This document shows, piece by piece, positions 7,341 through 10,343 of a DNA stretch of 10,343 bases (positions within the stretch are counted from its first letter, which is position 1; every line of letters begins with the position of its first letter). The notes under the pieces were generated by a model, which was given only the letters and a program-made list of their open reading frames with translations, had not been told where the DNA came from and searched no databases. The position numbers and the translations under genes were made by a program. Location: the NCBI GenBank assembly GCA_007123985.1, contig SLGA01000137.1, positions 1 to 10,343 of the forward strand, in the 5' to 3' direction. The stretch is from Balneolaceae bacterium (GTDB lineage Bacteria; Bacteroidota; Rhodothermia; Balneolales; Balneolaceae).

Positions 7341-7362
7341 ACATACAATGAAATTTGTATGT
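7341..7362 (-). terminator. AT-rich hairpin after outer-membrane protein copy 2
   Basis: Arms ACATACAA (7341-7348) and TTGTATGT (7355-7362) pair perfectly over 8 bp around a 6-base loop. On the minus strand the stem is followed by TTTTGCTTTTA. It lies about 125 bases beyond the stop at 7487. It may be an intrinsic terminator closing the upstream module, but the stem is AT-rich and the T-run is broken. Confidence 0.35.
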
Positions 7363-7486
7363 ATATATTACGAACAGGCAAACAAGAAAGTTGCTTTAAA
7401 TTTCAGTTCATCTACGAGAATCCATGTACACAAAATACTGTAAATATCTTCATAATATGTGCGTTTCAAGTTCATGGAAACCATCC

Positions 7487-9082
7487 TCAGAATAAAAATA
7501 CAAATGAACCAAGCATGCTCCACCGATTTACAAGACGATCTGCGCTTTCGGATTGTATGGTGAAGTCAGGAGCTGAATCAGGGAGCGATGAGTACTCATA
7601 TTGGGCAAAATCATACACAGAAGAAATTTCCTCCCATTTTTCAAGCTGGAAGGCCATGTCAAAGAGAATTTTTGATGTTACTCTGAATCCTGCACCAAAA
7701 GAAAATACCTCTCTGCTCCCCTCATTTGTTTCAAAACGGCTGGGATAACTGGCATAACCACCGCGAAGGCTCAGGAATGGGTTCACATCAAATGATACGC
7801 CCGATCTTACGTTCCATACATTTCTGAACGCTTCCTGTATCTGTTCGTTATCTTGCAATTCAGCATCCATAAGGTCACTATCTTCATAATCCAGTCTTAT
7901 AGCTTTAAAATCCACATAATCTAATGAGAGTGAAAGTGACAAACCATAATATCGATCCAGAGCCAATCCGAATGACGTTTTTGAGGACGTTTTAAAGCGA
8001 TAGCTGAAATCAAAATCTTCTTGTTCATCAAACCGAAACCGGTTATTCATTATTGTTGTTAAATTTGCACCAAGTGTTTCTTCAGCGCTGAACGTAAATG
8101 ATGGAGTGTAGCTCAATCCTGCATATATAAAAGGTGAAATTCTGTAAAGAATTCCTGCTCTTGCCCTGAAGCCTGAAAATGTAATTGCAAGATTATCATC
8201 AAGTATGACCCTGTCGATATCTGTATCGGGCTCTCCATCTCCTGTTGTATCAATAAAATTGCCTGAATAGTTGTTTTCTATATCAATTTCAGTGAATTCA
8301 CGGCTGTAATAGTAATTACCTCTTACCCATCCCAGGCTAATCCCCACCATTAAATTGCGTCTGAATTCGGTAGCTGCAAATAGTGAATACTCTCCGCTAT
8401 AACCTCGCTCATTAATTGAAAATACCTGACTTATTCCCGGAAATTCTCCAAAGTTATCAAAGCCTATTCTGAAAACAGATTCATCCCAATCCTGAAACTC
8501 ATCGCCATAGTCTGTTGCAAAAGTATTGAATGCAATGCCTGAATATATGCCCCCCGGGGTCTTAAAAAAATCAGTGATTGTACTACGAAAATTAATAGCA
8601 CTTACCGAAACAGACCGGTTAAACCCCGCAACTTGTGTGTAACCGCCACCCACAACCAAACGCCCGATATCCACTGGAAAAACATGTACAAACCCGGCAT
8701 TCGTTATGTTATTTTCAAAATCAGAAGATTGATGATCCCTGGTGGCCACTCTGAAACTGACCTCTTCAGTAACAGATCGGGTTCCAAAACCAAATTCTGC
8801 AAACGACGTTCCAAAGAGTGCAACAGTTGCTGGATTATCGAGATACGAACCAAAACCAGCTGCGTTTGCAGTTGATGGCATGATGAGTGTTGCCGGATCG
8901 TGTGGTGTACCGTGATCACCAAAAAGTGTAGCCTGGTTGGTATAAAGCCACGAATTTACCGGGTTAATACCCTGTGCAAGTACTGTTTGATTTACACTTG
9001 CTGTTACAATAAAAAACAAGCATAGTTGCAGGGTTTTAAATCTAAAATTACCAACGTCTCTTTGAAACCTAAATCCGGTCAA
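7487..9082 (-). CDS. FadL/OmpP1-like outer-membrane beta-barrel protein, copy 2 (531 aa)
   Basis: This is a paralogue of the 3921-5462 product. Conserved blocks run from the N-terminus (NQATLFGD, GFGSYLDNPATVAL with the FadL-type NPA motif) through AFNTFATDYGDEF, DWDESVFR, RGYSGEYS and GFRARAG to EKWEEISSVYDFAQYEYS near the end. The chain ends in Phe (FVFLF). Residues 278-290, DTTGDGEPDTDID, are the counterpart of the Asp-rich calcium-like loop in copy 1. The start is unusual: an in-frame TAA directly precedes a TTG at 9082, and no ATG or GTG follows before the signal sequence. TTG therefore appears to be the start, with a long N-region (MTGFRFQRDVGNFRFK), a hydrophobic core at 18-30 and a probable cut after LAQ (35-37). 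No SD is visible. The gene begins 11 bases after the lipoprotein stop, so reinitiation or coupling is likely. Role as for copy 1: probable outer-membrane channel for hydrophobic or unknown substrates. Confidence 0.73.
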   Translation of the reverse strand: MTGFRFQRDVGNFRFKTLQLCLFFIVTASVNQTVLAQGINPVNSWLYTNQATLFGDHGTPHDPATLIMPSTANAAGFGSYLDNPATVALFGTSFAEFGFGTRSVTEEVSFRVATRDHQSSDFENNITNAGFVHVFPVDIGRLVVGGGYTQVAGFNRSVSVSAINFRSTITDFFKTPGGIYSGIAFNTFATDYGDEFQDWDESVFRIGFDNFGEFPGISQVFSINERGYSGEYSLFAATEFRRNLMVGISLGWVRGNYYYSREFTEIDIENNYSGNFIDTTGDGEPDTDIDRVILDDNLAITFSGFRARAGILYRISPFIYAGLSYTPSFTFSAEETLGANLTTIMNNRFRFDEQEDFDFSYRFKTSSKTSFGLALDRYYGLSLSLSLDYVDFKAIRLDYEDSDLMDAELQDNEQIQEAFRNVWNVRSGVSFDVNPFLSLRGGYASYPSRFETNEGSREVFSFGAGFRVTSKILFDMAFQLEKWEEISSVYDFAQYEYSSLPDSAPDFTIQSESADRLVNRWSMLGSFVFLF

Positions 9083-9093
9083 TTACTTGTAAT

Positions 9094-10077
9094 TTAGTTG
9101 CTTCCACGGCTTGATGTGCTTTCACCTGATGAGCGGGTGCTGCCGGTTGTTCGGGCTCCGTTGCCGAATGAGCTGTTTCTGTTCTCAACCCCTCTGACGG
9201 CTGAACTTCTGCCGGAGTTATTAGAGGCAGCTCGATTCACAGCTCTTGTCGTGCGTGCATTATGTACCGACCTGTTCGGCACTCCGATGATTCGTTGCCG
9301 CTGCCAGTCACTAAAATTATTTAATTGAGTTCGTGCTGCCCGATTTCTCTCTAAACGTTCGATATAATCCGCCCCTCTTCTATCGGCAAGAGTTTGTTCT
9401 CTTTCCCGGAGTGTAGTAGTATTTATTTCAGGGAGTGTAATTTGATTTCGCGAAGAAACTCTAAGTTGGTCCTCCCTGTCCAAAGACAATCTGCTGCTAA
9501 CTTGATTTGATCTGATCTCCCGATTGATACCGGAAACTGAAGTACCTCTTGGTGTAATGCTATTTTTCAAGGAATTATCATGTGCATTTAATGCACTTGC
9601 TTCCCAGTAATTTGGTTGCACAGATTGCCAGTAATACCAATTTGCCCACCTGTTGTAGTAAAAACTCCACATATACTGGTTAGAATAGTATGGCGGATGA
9701 GCACCCCGGGTTATTCCTCTCATTTCAGCAATGCGAAGAAAATAGTGATTGGAGTATCCGGGACGATTATAAAAAAATGAGCTACTGAATGGTGAGAAAA
9801 AATAGGTACTTGTAGGGTGGTGGTAATTAAAGTGAGCCATTTTCAGGAAATTTCTGTCCGTTGCCAGATCAATGCCGTAATAGCTGTACCAGTCTCTCGT
9901 GTAGTAATCAATATAAAAGTTGGATCCGTCAACTTCGAACCATCCACCTTCGATATGCGATGCTGTATCATCATGATAATCTTTATCAACAGATGTTGCA
10001 TTGTATTGTGTATAGCAACCTGAAAAGACTAATCCCGCCGTAAGAAGAAGTAAAATTTGGTTCAATGGAATTTTCAT
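9094..10077 (-). CDS. Lipoprotein with aromatic-rich middle, copy 2 (327 aa)
   Basis: The signal is MKIPLNQ, a hydrophobic core at 8-18, then S-G-C with lipidation Cys21, followed by YTQ exactly as in the paralogue at 5534-7144. Residue -3 is Phe rather than Leu, a mild deviation. YIDYYTRDWYSYYG (55-68) matches the paralogue's TRDWY motif. Residues 80-160 are rich in Tyr, Phe, Trp, His and Asn. Residues 165-270 are charged and may be helical (DREDQLRV, LREREQTLADRRGADYIERLERNRAA). The last 60 residues are Asn/Arg/Ser/Gly-rich and end SRGSN. The 13-residue repeats of the paralogue are absent, which accounts for much of the length difference. No SD precedes the ATG. It is 11 bases ahead of the partner barrel gene and 84 bases after the NarL-type regulator on the same strand. 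Function unknown; an outer-membrane location is inferred from the partner and the lack of Asp at +2. Confidence 0.77.
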   Translation of the reverse strand: MKIPLNQILLLLTAGLVFSGCYTQYNATSVDKDYHDDTASHIEGGWFEVDGSNFYIDYYTRDWYSYYGIDLATDRNFLKMAHFNYHHPTSTYFFSPFSSSFFYNRPGYSNHYFLRIAEMRGITRGAHPPYYSNQYMWSFYYNRWANWYYWQSVQPNYWEASALNAHDNSLKNSITPRGTSVSGINREIRSNQVSSRLSLDREDQLRVSSRNQITLPEINTTTLREREQTLADRRGADYIERLERNRAARTQLNNFSDWQRQRIIGVPNRSVHNARTTRAVNRAASNNSGRSSAVRGVENRNSSFGNGARTTGSTRSSGESTSSRGSN

Positions 10078-10115
10078 GATGGAATTTTAATACGTTTGCA
10101 TCTTTAATGATGTCA

Positions 10116-10158
10116 ATAAGATACTATTTTTATAATGTTAAAAAATAACATATCCATG
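10116..10158 (-). promoter_or_regulatory. Candidate promoter region of lipoprotein copy 2
   Basis: On the minus strand CATGGATATGTTAT (10158-10145) is followed after 21 bases by TATCTTAT (10123-10116), which ends 38 bases before the ATG at 10077. The paralogous gene has CATGGTTATGTGAT, 22 bases, TATCTTAG, 38 bases, ATG. The -33 site lacks TTG here, so the box is a weaker match to TAnnTTTG. An inverted repeat ATGTTA / TAACAT (10135-10140 and 10146-10151) overlaps the 14-mer. The region starts right after the regulator's stop, so these genes could also be read through from it. Confidence 0.4.
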
Positions 10159-10161
10159 CTA

Positions 10162-10343
10162 TCATATTTCACCCCTCAAAGATTTAGCAATTACCTCTGC
10201 CTTTGAATTTACATGAAGTTTCTTGTAAATATTTCTGATATGTGCCCGAACCGTATCAATTGAAATATCGAACCGGTCAGCAATCAACTTGTAGCTTAAA
10301 CCATCCACCAATCCGTTTACTATATCTTGTTCTCGTGATGTTA
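10162..10343 (-). CDS. NarL/LuxR-family transcriptional regulator, C-terminal HTH domain (partial)
   Basis: The frame enters from the right edge and ends in TGA (minus strand, 10164-10162). The 60 visible residues are a complete LuxR/GerE helix-turn-helix: TSREQDIVNGLVDGLSYKLI, then ADRFDISIDTVRAHIRNIYK, then KLHVNSKAEVIAKSLRGEI. The family signature is kept: T-x-R-E-x-(D/E)-I, G-L-S-x-K-x-I-A, the I-S-x-x-T-V-R-x-H recognition helix, and N-I-Y-x-K-L. The N-terminal part (receiver or other sensor) is outside the window, so whether it is a two-component response regulator cannot be told. It is on the same strand as the duplicated modules and 84 bases upstream, so it may regulate them (inference). 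Confidence 0.9.
   Translation of the reverse strand, partial: TSREQDIVNGLVDGLSYKLIADRFDISIDTVRAHIRNIYKKLHVNSKAEVIAKSLRGEI

Larger units (their letters stand above)
7145..7486. other. 342-base intergenic region between the two modules
   Basis: This is the only gene-free stretch over 300 bases. It is very AT-rich and I see no convincing ORF or RNA gene. From left to right it holds an SD, a promoter candidate and a perfect palindrome for the lipoprotein gene at 5534-7144. Next come about 110 bases of AT-rich DNA without clear structure, then a hairpin that may end transcription from outer-membrane protein copy 2 (7341-7362), then about 120 bases up to that gene's stop. Confidence 0.6.
3921..10077 (-). 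repeat. Tandem duplication of a lipoprotein plus FadL-like two-gene module
   Basis: Two modules lie head to tail on the minus strand: lipoprotein 9094-10077 with barrel 7487-9082, and lipoprotein 5534-7144 with barrel 3921-5462. Same order, same orientation, paralogous proteins at each position and matching promoter spacing indicate an old duplication of the whole unit. DNA-level identity is low by eye and the copies differ in spacers, start codon and repeat content, so the event is not recent. Confidence 0.8.

Noticed and set aside
7463..7481. Small inverted repeat GTTTC / GAAAC just after the stop of barrel copy 2
   Set aside because: The arms are only five bases with a nine-base loop and no T-run, too weak to call a terminator.
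10093..10116. Minus-strand TTGACA followed after 17-18 bases by TATTAA as a sigma70 promoter
   Set aside because: It would start the transcript at or just before the ATG at 10077, leaving no leader, and the -10 is poor. The box shared with the paralogous gene is a better candidate.

Overview
The window comes from a Gram-negative bacterium of the Bacteroidota/Balneolota type, which is an inference. It has outer-membrane beta-barrel proteins of the FadL kind, lipoproteins with a clear lipobox, moderately AT-rich DNA, several genes without a Shine-Dalgarno (SD) sequence, and promoter-like boxes that resemble the Bacteroidota TTG / TAnnTTTG type better than sigma70 boxes. The sequence does not fix genus or species. 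No rRNA, tRNA, IS element, phage gene or CRISPR array is visible.

Left part, plus strand (1-3832): the 3' end of an ABC-transporter ATPase overlaps by one base an 850-residue FtsX-family permease of the YbbP type. Seven bases after the permease comes a 57-residue two-helix membrane protein with a GTG start, which is easily missed. Together they look like one operon for a LolD/YbbA-YbbP-like envelope exporter. A two-domain universal stress protein (UspA family) follows, probably as its own unit. A perfect 13-bp hairpin (3868-3900) separates it from the converging genes on the right.

Right part, minus strand (3921-10343), read from right to left: the C-terminal DNA-binding domain of a NarL/LuxR regulator cut by the window edge, a lipoprotein (9094-10077), a FadL-like outer-membrane protein (7487-9082), a second lipoprotein (5534-7144) and a second FadL-like protein (3921-5462). 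The last four genes form a tandemly duplicated two-gene module, lipoprotein then barrel. The two barrels align almost end to end and share an Asp-rich DxxxDGxxDTDxD loop that looks like a calcium site. The two lipoproteins share the lipobox region, a DY-x-TRDWY motif, aromatic-rich middles and Arg/Asn/Ser-rich tails. The promoter regions of the two lipoprotein genes also match: a near-identical 14-mer, 21 or 22 bases, then TATCTTA exactly 38 bases before each ATG. The copies have diverged. The 5534-7144 lipoprotein carries about ten copies of a 13-residue Asn/Arg/Ser/Thr repeat that the other lacks. The barrel at 7487-9082 follows its lipoprotein by 11 bases and seems to start at TTG, whereas the one at 3921-5462 has a 71-base leader with a strong SD and its own -7-like box.

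Working picture (inference): the lipoprotein and barrel of each module are made together and act together in the outer membrane, perhaps in uptake of a hydrophobic compound or in surface structure. The neighbouring NarL-type regulator is a candidate controller.
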